From: Spelaeicoccus albus
GTDB taxonomy: Bacteria; Actinomycetota; Actinomycetes; Actinomycetales; Brevibacteriaceae
NCBI RefSeq assembly: GCF_013409065.1
Contig: NZ_JACBZP010000001.1
Location: forward strand, 2,170,001-2,234,000
Reading direction: 5' to 3'
DNA: 64,000 bases
Part shown: piece by piece, positions 17,219 through 25,698 of the stretch
How the letters are laid out: each line of letters starts with the position of its first letter
Numbering within the stretch: position 1 is the stretch's first letter
The notes under the pieces: model-generated
Told to the model about the DNA's origin: nothing
The model's input: only the letters and a program-made list of their open reading frames with translations
The model's database searches: none
Translations under genes and position numbers: made by a program

Positions 17219-17248
17219 TTGCTGAACAGACCAAGTGGTCTGTAAAGT
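17219..17248 (+). promoter_or_regulatory. Promoter of the exporter-oxidase operon
   Basis: TTGCTG at 17219-17224 and TAAAGT at 17243-17248 are separated by 18 bases. The -10 box ends 6 bases before the exporter ATG, so the transcript is probably leaderless. The spacer is filled by an inverted repeat that is a likely TetR operator. Confidence 0.6.
17226..17243. promoter_or_regulatory. Likely TetR operator
   Basis: ACAGACCAAGTGGTCTGT is an inverted repeat with perfect 8-base arms and a 2-base centre. It sits exactly between the -35 and -10 elements of the exporter promoter, where a bound repressor would block RNA polymerase. The TetR gene at the other end of the unit is the obvious candidate ligand. 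Confidence 0.65.
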
Positions 17249-17254
17249 AGAGAC

Positions 17255-18793
17255 ATGGTCACCTCATACTCGACTCGGCGCAGTGGGGCGCGCACCTGGG
17301 CGGGGCTCGGGATCCTCACGTTGGCGGTGTTGCTGCTCGCGATCGACGGCACGGTGCTTGCTTTGGCGATTCCGGCGCTGACTGCTGATCTTGCGCCGTC
17401 GTCGACGCAGATCCTGTGGATCGGCGACATCTATTCGTTTGCTCTTGCCGGTCTGCTGGTGGTGATGGGGAACCTGGCCGACCGGATCGGCCGTAAGCGA
17501 CTGCTGATGTTCGGTTCGGTCGGTTTCGGTCTGTCTTCCCTGGCTGCGGCGTTTGCGCCGACTCCGGAACTGCTCATCGTGGCGCGTACGGTGCTGGGGA
17601 TCAGCGGGGCGACGATCATGCCGTCGACGCTGGCGATCGTGCGCAATCTTTTCCCGGATGCGCGCGAGCGGACTCGTGCCGTGGCGGTCTGGGCCGCCGG
17701 GGCGACTGCGGGGGCGGCAATCGGTCCGATCGTCGGCGGGGCGCTTCTGGAGCATTTCCACTGGGGAAGTGTCTTCCTCATCAACGTGCCGATCATGCTG
17801 ATCGTCGTCATCGGCGGTCTGGCGCTGCTGCCGGAGTCGCGCGATCCGGGGAAGGGCAGGATTGACCTCCTGTCCGCCGTGTTGCAGTTCGCCGCGATAG
17901 TGCCGATCGTCTACGCGGTCAAGCACCTCGTGGCCGCGGGGTACGACGTGACCGTCATCGGCGGAATTATCGTAGGCGTTGCAGCGGGCTGGTGGTTCAT
18001 CGTGCGACAGAGGCGCTTGTCGACCCCGTTGATCGATGTGGCGCTGTTCCGCAGGCCCGCCTTCAGCGGAGCAGTGGTCGCGGACACGGTGACGATCTTC
18101 GGGTTCGTGGGTCTGCTCTTTTTCTTTTCGCAGTATCTGCAGCTCGTGCGCGGCCTCATTCCCTTGGAGGCCGGTCTCGTCGATCTCTCGGCGTCGGTGA
18201 CCTCCGTGATCGTGATCGCTCTGGCGGGTGCGGCAGTCGGCTGGTTGGGGCGCGGGCGTGCGATCGGTGCGGGGCTTGCACTGGCCGCGGCCGGCCTCAT
18301 CGTCCTCGCCGTCGCCGAGGGAGCGGACCATCTGATCTGGATCGTCGTCGCGTTCGCGGTGATCGGATTCGGCACCGGACTGTCGATGACCCTGAACACG
18401 GATGCGATCGTGTCCGCGGCCCCACCGAAGCGCGCCGGCGCTGCTTCCTCGGTCGCCGAGACCGCCTACGAGTTGGGGGCGGCACTTGGAATCGCCGTGC
18501 TGGGGTCGCTGCAGAATGTCTTCTATCGGGCTCATCTCCCTGTGATCGACGACGACGCCACGCGAACGGTGGTCGAAGACTCGCTGGCATCGGCGACGTC
18601 CCACCTTGACCCCTCGGTTCCCGGGGTGGCCGGTCTTCTTGAGCAGGCGCGTGAGGCGTTCACGATCGGGATGCAGTGGACCTCGGTCATCGCAGCAATC
18701 CTCGTCGTCGCTGCCGTCGTCATCGCCTGGATCGTCATTCCGTCAGGCCGCGAGGAATCTCGCTCCGAGGCATCGCAACAGGCGATCTCATGA
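17255..18793 (+). CDS. MFS drug exporter, 14-helix DHA2 type (QacA/SmvA-like)
   Basis: The 512-residue integral membrane protein is a proton-driven major facilitator of the DHA2 family. TM1 carries AIDGTVLALAIPAL, the next block STQILWIGDIYSFALAGLL and the loop GNLADRIGRKRLL match QacA/SmvA exporters of quaternary ammonium and other cationic compounds, and the antiporter motif C region (GAAIGPIVGGALLE) is present. About 14 hydrophobic segments are visible. It is first in an operon with the amine oxidase and lies downstream of a palindromic operator. Substrate is inferred from family resemblance only. The unit separates mutM from smc and appears inserted. Confidence 0.88.
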   Translation: MVTSYSTRRSGARTWAGLGILTLAVLLLAIDGTVLALAIPALTADLAPSSTQILWIGDIYSFALAGLLVVMGNLADRIGRKRLLMFGSVGFGLSSLAAAFAPTPELLIVARTVLGISGATIMPSTLAIVRNLFPDARERTRAVAVWAAGATAGAAIGPIVGGALLEHFHWGSVFLINVPIMLIVVIGGLALLPESRDPGKGRIDLLSAVLQFAAIVPIVYAVKHLVAAGYDVTVIGGIIVGVAAGWWFIVRQRRLSTPLIDVALFRRPAFSGAVVADTVTIFGFVGLLFFFSQYLQLVRGLIPLEAGLVDLSASVTSVIVIALAGAAVGWLGRGRAIGAGLALAAAGLIVLAVAEGADHLIWIVVAFAVIGFGTGLSMTLNTDAIVSAAPPKRAGAASSVAETAYELGAALGIAVLGSLQNVFYRAHLPVIDDDATRTVVEDSLASATSHLDPSVPGVAGLLEQAREAFTIGMQWTSVIAAILVVAAVVIAWIVIPSGREESRSEASQQAIS

Positions 18794-18900
18794 CGATGCT
18801 CATCGACCGGGTCGCGATGCGCCCGTCCGTCGGTGCAGTTTCTCGCCGCGAGACTGGTGGGACGCGCGACCTCTCGCCGGATCGAAAGGAGAAACAGTGA
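18790..18900 (+). CDS. Possible 36-residue coupled small protein
   Basis: An ATG overlapping the exporter stop (ATGA) opens a frame of 36 codons whose TGA overlaps the GTG of the oxidase gene (GTGA). The peptide begins MTMLIDRVAMRPSVGAVS and ends DLSPDRKEKQ; it is polar and has no recognised domain. The double overlap fits a real coupled gene. It could equally be an untranslated spacer, since the oxidase has its own AAAGGAG ribosome binding site. Confidence 0.25.
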   Translation: MTMLIDRVAMRPSVGAVSRRETGGTRDLSPDRKEKQ

Positions 18901-20306
18901 CTTTACCTGAAAAGCGCACGGTCGACGTCGTCATCGTGGGTGCCGGCCTGTTAGGTCTCACCGCCGCCGACCAGCTCACTCGGAACGGCTACGAGGTCGT
19001 CGTCTTGGAAGGACGCGATCGCGTGGGCGAACGAATCCGCAGGGCAGAAGTAGCGGGAAATTCCGTCGATGCCGGGGCAACGTGGGTTGCGCCGGACCAC
19101 GCGGCGTTGCGCGAGCTTGCCGCCCGTCTCGGCATCGAGTTCGTTGCCCAGTTCCACCAGGGGAAAGGCGTGATCTCACTTGGCGGCAAGCGCAGGGTCG
19201 AGGGCCTCACCGCACTCGCGCCGTGGGTCATGGCCGACATCGCCAGGGTCATGAGCGTCCTGCAGAAGCGCGTCGACGACCTGCCGCTCGAGAACCCGTG
19301 GACGCACCCGAGCGCGGCACGCCTCGACGCCATGTCCTTCGGTGAGTGGCTGCGCCGCACACGGGCGCTCAAGGGCACACGCGCGTTCATGAACATGATC
19401 TGTACCGTGCATTGGGGAGCACCCGTCGGCGATGTATCGCTGTTCAACGTGATGCGCTACATCAAGACGCTCGGCGGACTCGAGCACATGCTCGCCGTCG
19501 AGGGCGGCGACCAGCAGGATCGCATCCTCGGCACCGCGCACGGACTCGTCACGGCGCTTGCTGAGACGGTCGACTCGCATGCGCGCACCGACGCTTCGGT
19601 TGAGAAGTCGACTGCCGCCATCGATACCCCGCGCGTTCTGCTCGACGCACCCGTCGAACGCATCACCACCAGCGAGGACCGGGTCACCGTCGAGACCGGA
19701 ACTCATCGCATCGATGGTCGATACGTCATCGTCACGGCGTCCCCAATGCACCGTGCCACCATCGAGTTCTCACCGGCCCTGCCGGCTCAACACTACGGAC
19801 TCGCCCGCAGCTGGCGTCTGGGCGCGCTCAGCAAGGCCTTCGTCGCCTACGACCGCCCCTTTTGGCGTGACGACGGCCTGTCCGGCGAGGGCATGTCCGA
19901 CGACGACACCGTCTTCCTCACCTTCGACGTGAGCCCCGGCGCTGCCGGACCCGGCATTCTCATGGTTTTCTGCGATGCCCGCGGATTCGACGCATACACG
20001 TCCTTCGAACGACGACGTCGCGTCATTGGACACCTCGCCCACCTCTATGGAGAGCAGGCGCGAGACAGCATCGACTACACCGACTTCTCCTGGGGCAACG
20101 ACACCTTCGCACCCGGTGGACCGAACCCCGCCGTCGGGCCCAAAGCGTGGACCGCGTTCGGGCCCTACCTGCGCGAGCCGGTTGGGCGCATCCACTGGGC
20201 GGGATCCGAGACCGCAGGCCGGTTCTCCGGCACCATGAACGGCGCGATCCTGTCCGGCCAACGCGCCGCAACCGAACTCGTCACACGCCTCGAGGGCGAG
20301 AAGTAG
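18897..20306 (+). CDS. Flavin-containing amine oxidase
   Basis: The 469-residue protein is a flavin amine oxidase (monoamine/putrescine oxidase family), which oxidises amines to aldehydes with release of hydrogen peroxide and ammonia. The FAD-binding VVIVGAGLLGLTAA at residues 10-23, VVLEGRDRVG, DAGATWVAP and the C-terminal IHWAGSETAGRFSGTMNGA are present. The usual RVGGRT reads RVGERI. GTG 18897 follows AAAGGAG at a suitable distance. It is cotranscribed with the exporter and ends 12 bases from the convergent TetR gene. The substrate may be an amine also handled by the exporter; that link is inference. Confidence 0.85.
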   Translation: MTLPEKRTVDVVIVGAGLLGLTAADQLTRNGYEVVVLEGRDRVGERIRRAEVAGNSVDAGATWVAPDHAALRELAARLGIEFVAQFHQGKGVISLGGKRRVEGLTALAPWVMADIARVMSVLQKRVDDLPLENPWTHPSAARLDAMSFGEWLRRTRALKGTRAFMNMICTVHWGAPVGDVSLFNVMRYIKTLGGLEHMLAVEGGDQQDRILGTAHGLVTALAETVDSHARTDASVEKSTAAIDTPRVLLDAPVERITTSEDRVTVETGTHRIDGRYVIVTASPMHRATIEFSPALPAQHYGLARSWRLGALSKAFVAYDRPFWRDDGLSGEGMSDDDTVFLTFDVSPGAAGPGILMVFCDARGFDAYTSFERRRRVIGHLAHLYGEQARDSIDYTDFSWGNDTFAPGGPNPAVGPKAWTAFGPYLREPVGRIHWAGSETAGRFSGTMNGAILSGQRAATELVTRLEGEK

Positions 20307-20318
20307 TCTCGTTTCGAG

Positions 20319-20900
20319 TCAGGCAGACAGGTGCCCGCCCAGAGTGAGCGACAGAAGAAGCTCGCGCTGGACGGCCACCTCGTCGGCGGGCTGTCCGCCG
20401 TACGCCATCGCCGCTGCCAGGCCCTCGGCGGCTCGCCTCACCACGAAGATCCGATCGGCCGGCAAACCATCGATCGCGAACTGCTCAGCCCACCACCGCT
20501 CATCGGCCCGAGAAAGGTCCGCCACCTCGGGAATGTCATAGACACCGACCCAGGACGGGGCCGAGGTGAAGTACTCGACCGTCTCTTCCGCCCCCGAGCA
20601 CAGAGCCCGGACGTAGGCGCGGAGCATCTTCCCCGGCTGATTCTCGGACAGATCCAGATGGGACTGGACCGCGGCACGGAAGCGGCGGTTCGCGTCATCG
20701 ACCAACGCCACGATGAGCGCCTCGCGAGTTGGGAAGTGATGCAGCAGCCCGCCCTTGGAGACCCCGCCATCCTTCGCGATCGACGCGAGCGACACCCCCG
20801 TCCCCTTCTCCGCGAATGCGCGTACCGCCGCCGACAGCACGGCGGCCCGCGTGCGCTCGGAATTGCGCGACTGACGCGCACGATCTGAGACTGCGTCCAT
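20319..20900 (-). CDS. TetR-family transcriptional regulator
   Basis: The 193-residue repressor has the TetR N-terminal helix-turn-helix: TRAAVLSAAVRAFAEKG, then VSLASIAKDGGVSKGGLLHHF with the recognition helix near residues 45-55. The rest is a helical ligand-binding domain without an assignable ligand. It converges on the amine oxidase. The palindrome in the exporter promoter is the expected target. Its own start lies 6 bases after a TAGACT box, so the mRNA is probably leaderless. Confidence 0.9.
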   Translation of the reverse strand: MDAVSDRARQSRNSERTRAAVLSAAVRAFAEKGTGVSLASIAKDGGVSKGGLLHHFPTREALIVALVDDANRRFRAAVQSHLDLSENQPGKMLRAYVRALCSGAEETVEYFTSAPSWVGVYDIPEVADLSRADERWWAEQFAIDGLPADRIFVVRRAAEGLAAAMAYGGQPADEVAVQRELLLSLTLGGHLSA

Positions 20901-20906
20901 ACCGCC

Positions 20907-20912
20907 AGTCTA
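20907..20912 (-). promoter_or_regulatory. -10 box of the tetR gene (leaderless)
   Basis: On the minus strand TAGACT lies 6 bases before the ATG. Just upstream is an AT-rich stretch flanked by ACCGACCG and TTAGGT, an imperfect dyad that could serve autoregulation. Confidence 0.45.
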
Positions 20913-20990
20913 CCTAACAAGTAAATCGGTCGGTTGTGCCGACCCATAAGCTTGTAATTTCCTCGTAGCCGACTCGCAATTGCCCCGCCG

Positions 20991-21122
20991 TTGGACGGGT
21001 ACGGACGCGCCGGCGAGCCCTGAAAACGCTGCGGCACCGCGATAGTGCGGGAGAAATTCATGAATCGCAGCGCATATTTCTGCCCGAACCGCCAAAAAGT
21101 GCCAAGACGCGCCCGCTGGTGA
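20991..21122 (+). pseudogene. mutM: Decayed 3' end of a second mutM
   Basis: Read in the mutM frame, the fragment encodes LDGYGRAGEP, a TGA stop, then [16 protein letters not shown] followed by AYFCPNRQKVPRRARW and a stop. It is the MutM zinc finger region. The first cysteine codon has become TGA and the last cysteine is arginine, so it cannot function. The first 77 bases match mutM at 74 positions, while the tail diverges but stays homologous as protein. It abuts smc, where an intact mutM would be expected in many actinobacteria, and suggests the ancestral 3' end was displaced when the exporter/oxidase/TetR unit arrived. Confidence 0.88.
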
Positions 21123-21203
21123 CGTTAGGGTAAGGGCTGTAAGTTGACCACGCGGCCGCCGGCCCCTCCCGACGGCTGCCGATCGAACGAGTGAGGCCGA
21201 CAG

Positions 21204-24200
21204 GTGCATTTGAAGACTCTGACCCTCCGCGGGTTCAAGTCGTTCGCCTCGGCCACCACGTTTGAATTCGAACCGGGCGTGACCTGCGTGGTCGGTCCGA
21301 ACGGGTCGGGCAAATCCAATGTGGTCGATGCGCTCAGCTGGGTGATGGGCGAACAAGGCGTCAAGAGCCTGCGCGGCGGAAAGATGGAAGACGTCATTTT
21401 TGCCGGCACTTCCGGACGGGCGCCGCTGGGTCGCGCCGAGGTGTCGTTGACCATCGACAACACCGACGGTGCCCTGCCGATCGACTACACCGAAGTGACG
21501 ATCTCGCGCACCCTGTTCCGGTCCGGGGGCAGCGAATACGCCATCAACGGTTCATCGGCACGCCTGCTCGACGTGCAAGAGCTGCTCTCGGACTCCGGCC
21601 TCGGACGCGAAATGCACGTCATCGTCGGCCAAGGGCAGCTGGACGCCGTCCTGCACGCCTCACCCGAAGAACGGCGCGGATTCATCGAAGAGGCCGCCGG
21701 CGTGCTCAAGCACCGCAAGCGCAAAGAAAAAGCGGTCCGCAAGCTCGAAGCCATGCAAGCCAATCTGACGCGCTTGTCGGACCTGACGTCCGAGATCCGC
21801 CGGCAACTCGGACCGCTCGGCAGGCAGGCCAAGATTGCTCGGCGCGCCCAAACCGTGCAAGCAGACCTGCGCGATGCACGCGCCCGACTGCTGGCCGACG
21901 ATCTCGTCCAGCTCACGTCGCAATTCGAACAGGAAGCCGCCGACGAATCGGCGCTGAAGGCCCGCCGCGCCGAGGTCGAAAAAGCACTCGAGGAAGCCAA
22001 GACCCGGCAAAACCACGTGCAGCGAACCCTTGCCGAGGCCTCGCCGCGGCTCGCTGCGCACCGCGACACCTGGTACCGATTGTCGACCCTGCACGAGAGA
22101 CTCGGCAGCTTGAAGAACCTGGCCGGCGAACGCATCCGCTTGTTGGGAACCCAGGAGGAGAAGTCGGGATCGGGGCGCGACCCGGACGAACTCGACAAAC
22201 AGGCGGAGTCCTTGCGGGACGAGCAATCCCGGCTTGCCGAGGAGATCGACGGATTGAAGCGGGCGCTGGACGATGCGGCAGCGCACCGATCGGAGTCCGA
22301 AGACGCACACGCTCGGGAGGAAAAACGCGTGGCCGCGCTGCTGCGGGCGTCCGCCGACCGCCGCGAAGGGCTGGCACGCCTGGCCGGCGCCGTCCAGGCC
22401 CAACGGTCGAAGGTCGAAGCGGCGGAGGCCGAGATCGGCAGACAACGCGAATCTCTGCGCGAGACCGAACGCCGTCGCGACGACGCATCGGCCGAATTCG
22501 CGTCCGTCGAACAATCCGTGGCCGGGGTCGAAGAGGGCGAAGAAGGCCTCGACCGGGAGCACGAGAGCGCGCAAACCGAACTCGACGCGGCCGAGGCCGC
22601 ACTCGCCGAGCTCGACGCCACCACACGCGAGCTCGAGACCGAGCAGAACTCGCTCACGGCCAGGCTCGACGCATTGCAGATCGGGTTGGCCCGGCAAGAC
22701 GGTTCCGGCGTCCTGCTCGATTCCGGGAGTCCCGGCGTCCTCGGGTCCGTCACGTCGCTGCTCAGCGTGAAATCCGGCTACGAGAACGCCGTCACCGCCG
22801 CCTTGGGACGGGTCGCGGACGCGGTGGTCGTGGACTCGGTCGATTCGGCAGTGGACGCCGTCCGATATCTCAAAGACGGCGAGGCCGGCAGATCCGAACT
22901 CGTCATCGCGAACGGTGCGGACGGGCCGGCTCCGGCCCCGGCGCACGACGGCGGCACGCCGGCAATTGACGTCGTCACGCCGAAACCGGCGTTGAAATCC
23001 GCGATTGCGCGGCTGCTTGCCGGGACCGTCATCGTCGACGGCATCGCCGAAGCACGCGAACTTGTCGCGCGGTCCGGCGACGTCACCGCAGTGACGCGGG
23101 ACGGCGACGTGTTCTCGGCCTCCCGCGCGCTGGGCGGAACCGTGGGCGAGAGTCCGAGCCTGCTGGCCCTGCAAACCGCCGTCGACGAGGCTGGGGCCCG
23201 TCAGAGCGAGATCGAGCACGAGCTCGAGCGCGTCCGCTTTGCCCGTGCCGGCGCCGACGAACGCGTGCAGAAGGCCTCGGCCGACGTCGACGCCGCCATG
23301 GCGGAACTGCACGCGTCGGACGCGCGGCTCGCCGCGGTTGCCGAACAGCTGGGCAGGCTCGGATCACAGACCCGGTCCGCCGCCGCCGAAGCCGAACGGC
23401 TCGAGAAACAGGTGGCCACAACCGAGGAATCCCTCGAGACCGAGCGGAAGAAACTCGCCGACGTCACCGAGCGGCTCGCGGCGGCCGAGGACGCGGACGA
23501 GGGCGACCAGGAACCCGATACCGACGCGCGCGACGACCTTGCCGACAAGGCCCGGATGGCGCGCGCCGCGGAAATGGACGCGAAACTGGCGCTGCGCACC
23601 GGCGAAGAACGTGCGCACGCATTGGCCGGCAGGGTGAAATCGCTCGAGGCCGCTGCCCGCACCGAACGCAACGCCCGGGCCGAAGCTGCCCGGCGCGCCG
23701 AGATCCGCCAACAGCAATCACAACGGGCCCAGGCAGTGGCGTCCGCCGCGGACGCCGTCGCCGAGGCGCTCTCCGGGTCCATGACCCGCGCCGCCGAAGC
23801 GCGCGACGAGGCCGAGCGTGAACACGCGGCCGGTGAAGAGACGCTCGGCAAGCTGCGCACAACGGTCGACGAACTGCAGGGTGAATTGAACGAGCTCACC
23901 GACACCGTGCATTCGGGAGAGGTGGCGCGCACTCAGCAGCGGCTGCAGATCGAGGCATTGCAGTCCCGCGCCGTCGACGAGCTCGGCATCACGGCCGAAC
24001 ACCTTGTCGACGAATTCGGCCCGGACCGCCCGGTGCCGGTGGCTTCTCCGGGTAACGATTCCGCGGACGGCGGCCCGGAGGGCGGCAATGAACGGGACGA
24101 CGGGCCGGGGGCCGGCAACGAACGGGACACCGTGCCGTACGTCCGTGCCGAGCAAGAGAAACGACTGAAGAGCGCCGAACGCGATTTGAACAAACTCGGC

Positions 24201-24833
24201 CGCGTGAACCCGCTGGCGCTCGAGGAATTCAACGCGTTGGAAGAGCGGCACAAGTTCCTGGAGACCCAGCTGGACGATTTGAAACGCTCCCGCGGCGACC
24301 TGCTCGATATCGTCAGCGATGTGGACAAACGCGTCGAAGAGGTCTTCACCGAGGCGTTCCACGATACTGCCGAGCAGTTCACCGTCGTCTTCGACAGACT
24401 GTTCCCGGGCGGCGAGGGCAAGCTGGTGCTGACAAATCCGGACGACATGCTCACGACCGGTATCGATGTCGAGGCTCGTCCGGCGGGCAAGAAGGTCAAA
24501 CGGCTGTCGCTGCTGTCCGGCGGCGAACGATCGCTCACGGCCGTCGCACTGCTCGTGGCGATCTTCAAGGCGCGGCCCAGTCCGTTCTACGTGATGGACG
24601 AGGTCGAGGCGGCGCTGGACGACACCAACCTGTCTCGGCTGATCACGATTTTCGACGAACTGCGCGAATCGAGCCAGCTGATAGTGATCACCCACCAAAA
24701 ACGCACCATGGAGGTCGCCGACGCGTTGTACGGCGTCTCGATGCGCGGCGACGGCGTCAGCGCCGTCATCAGCCAGCGCCTCGATGGTCGTCACGACGCA
24801 GCTGCCGGGCAGGAAACTGTCAGCGAATCGTGA
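21204..24833 (+). CDS. smc: Chromosome segregation protein SMC
   Basis: The 1209-residue ATPase compacts and segregates chromosomes with ScpA and ScpB. Walker A GPNGSGKSN is at 31-39, the signature LSGGERSLTA near 1104, and Walker B FYVMDEVEAALDD near 1125-1137. Long coiled coils (about 170-500 and 680-1020) flank a hinge (about 505-670, GVLGSVTSLLSVKSGYENAV). A polar insert near 945-975 contains the repeated GNERD motif just before the C-terminal coil. The GTG start gives the conserved MHLKTLTLRGFKSFA N-terminus. The gene normally follows mutM directly in relatives; here an inserted unit intervenes. Confidence 0.97.
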   Translation: MHLKTLTLRGFKSFASATTFEFEPGVTCVVGPNGSGKSNVVDALSWVMGEQGVKSLRGGKMEDVIFAGTSGRAPLGRAEVSLTIDNTDGALPIDYTEVTISRTLFRSGGSEYAINGSSARLLDVQELLSDSGLGREMHVIVGQGQLDAVLHASPEERRGFIEEAAGVLKHRKRKEKAVRKLEAMQANLTRLSDLTSEIRRQLGPLGRQAKIARRAQTVQADLRDARARLLADDLVQLTSQFEQEAADESALKARRAEVEKALEEAKTRQNHVQRTLAEASPRLAAHRDTWYRLSTLHERLGSLKNLAGERIRLLGTQEEKSGSGRDPDELDKQAESLRDEQSRLAEEIDGLKRALDDAAAHRSESEDAHAREEKRVAALLRASADRREGLARLAGAVQAQRSKVEAAEAEIGRQRESLRETERRRDDASAEFASVEQSVAGVEEGEEGLDREHESAQTELDAAEAALAELDATTRELETEQNSLTARLDALQIGLARQDGSGVLLDSGSPGVLGSVTSLLSVKSGYENAVTAALGRVADAVVVDSVDSAVDAVRYLKDGEAGRSELVIANGADGPAPAPAHDGGTPAIDVVTPKPALKSAIARLLAGTVIVDGIAEARELVARSGDVTAVTRDGDVFSASRALGGTVGESPSLLALQTAVDEAGARQSEIEHELERVRFARAGADERVQKASADVDAAMAELHASDARLAAVAEQLGRLGSQTRSAAAEAERLEKQVATTEESLETERKKLADVTERLAAAEDADEGDQEPDTDARDDLADKARMARAAEMDAKLALRTGEERAHALAGRVKSLEAAARTERNARAEAARRAEIRQQQSQRAQAVASAADAVAEALSGSMTRAAEARDEAEREHAAGEETLGKLRTTVDELQGELNELTDTVHSGEVARTQQRLQIEALQSRAVDELGITAEHLVDEFGPDRPVPVASPGNDSADGGPEGGNERDDGPGAGNERDTVPYVRAEQEKRLKSAERDLNKLGRVNPLALEEFNALEERHKFLETQLDDLKRSRGDLLDIVSDVDKRVEEVFTEAFHDTAEQFTVVFDRLFPGGEGKLVLTNPDDMLTTGIDVEARPAGKKVKRLSLLSGGERSLTAVALLVAIFKARPSPFYVMDEVEAALDDTNLSRLITIFDELRESSQLIVITHQKRTMEVADALYGVSMRGDGVSAVISQRLDGRHDAAAGQETVSES

Positions 24834-24923
24834 TGTTGGCCTCCGACGGGCCGGCCGGGCACCCCGCTATCATAGGGAGGTACCCCACGTCGACGACAGA
24901 CAGACATTTGGAGAGCTCCGCCA

Positions 24924-24965
24924 GTGCACACCGCGCAACAACCACCCGCTAGGCAGGATCGATGA
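24924..24965 (+). CDS. Possible 13-residue leader peptide
   Basis: A GTG preceded by TTTGGAGAG opens a 13-codon frame (MHTAQQPPARQDR) whose TGA overlaps the ATG of the next gene as ATGA. It could couple translation of the downstream membrane protein, or it may be chance. Confidence 0.2.
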   Translation: MHTAQQPPARQDR

Positions 24966-25603
24966 GCATCGTCATCATCGGCCTCGTGGTATGCGTGGCT
25001 ATTGCCGTGCTGATCGTGCTCCTTGTCGCCTTGCCGGGGCTGCGATCCGAAGGTCGCATCCCCGACAACGAGACTCAGAATTTCCGCCTGCCCGGATCGT
25101 GGACGGGATTCGACGACGAGGACTCGGTCGACGACTTGTTCACCGGCGACGGTGACGAATTCGAACCGGCCGGGCTCGTGGCGGCCGACGAGAAGGAATC
25201 GCGAGAAGCCAAACGCGCCAGAAGGCAGCGTGCGAAGGCCGAACGGGCAATCGCCGAGAAACGCTCCGAGGAGCCCGGACCGGACGAGCGCGGGACGGGC
25301 GGCGACCAAGAACTGCCGAAAAAGGCGCCGGCGGAAAAATCGCGACGGCCCGAGCCGGCGGTTGCCGCGTCGTCCGACGCTCAACCCGTTGCCGCTCGTG
25401 TTGCCGAATCGCCGGACGCAGAGCAGGACGCCAAGCAGAACACCGAGGCGGGCCGGGGCGCCGAGCCCGAATACGTGCCGCGACTGCAATCGATGCGCCA
25501 TGCCATGCCGCCGGTATGGGCGGGCCGACCGCGCACCCGGCACTGGCGTGCACCGGAATCCGGCGAGGGATTGAAAACCGCCGCAAAGCTCCTGATCGGC
25601 TGA
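24962..25603 (+). CDS. Membrane-anchored protein of unknown function
   Basis: I do not recognise this 213-residue protein. It starts with one strong membrane segment (IVIIGLVVCVAIAVLIVLLVA, about residues 3-23). A long, highly charged, probably disordered part rich in Glu, Lys, Arg, Ala and Pro follows (SREAKRARRQRAKAERAIAE), with a slightly conserved-looking end containing PRLQSMRHAMPPVWAGRPR and GLKTAAKLLIG. The reading frame has normal high-GC codon structure. It lies between smc and ftsY, so a link to segregation or membrane targeting is conceivable but unsupported. Confidence 0.7.
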   Translation: MSIVIIGLVVCVAIAVLIVLLVALPGLRSEGRIPDNETQNFRLPGSWTGFDDEDSVDDLFTGDGDEFEPAGLVAADEKESREAKRARRQRAKAERAIAEKRSEEPGPDERGTGGDQELPKKAPAEKSRRPEPAVAASSDAQPVAARVAESPDAEQDAKQNTEAGRGAEPEYVPRLQSMRHAMPPVWAGRPRTRHWRAPESGEGLKTAAKLLIG

Positions 25604-25698
25604 CGCCGCGGACCACCGCCGGGTCGGCCCGGCGTCGACTCCGCTCCGGCTCCCTCCGATGCAGGGAAGCCCTTCTATCCATGAGAGACTGACCAACC

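Larger units (their letters stand above)
20901..21203. other. Intergenic region tetR-smc
   Basis: This 303-base region holds, from left to right, the minus-strand tetR promoter, a decayed mutM 3' end (20991-21122) and the presumed smc promoter. TAGGGT at 21126-21131 and TAAGTT at 21140-21145 are candidate -10 boxes for smc. No intact gene is visible. Confidence 0.7.

Noticed and set aside
16984-17430. Minus-strand open frame across the mutM end and exporter start
   Set aside because: It reads through two well-supported genes and the exporter promoter on the opposite strand. Such open antisense frames are normal in high-GC DNA, and no family resemblance was seen.
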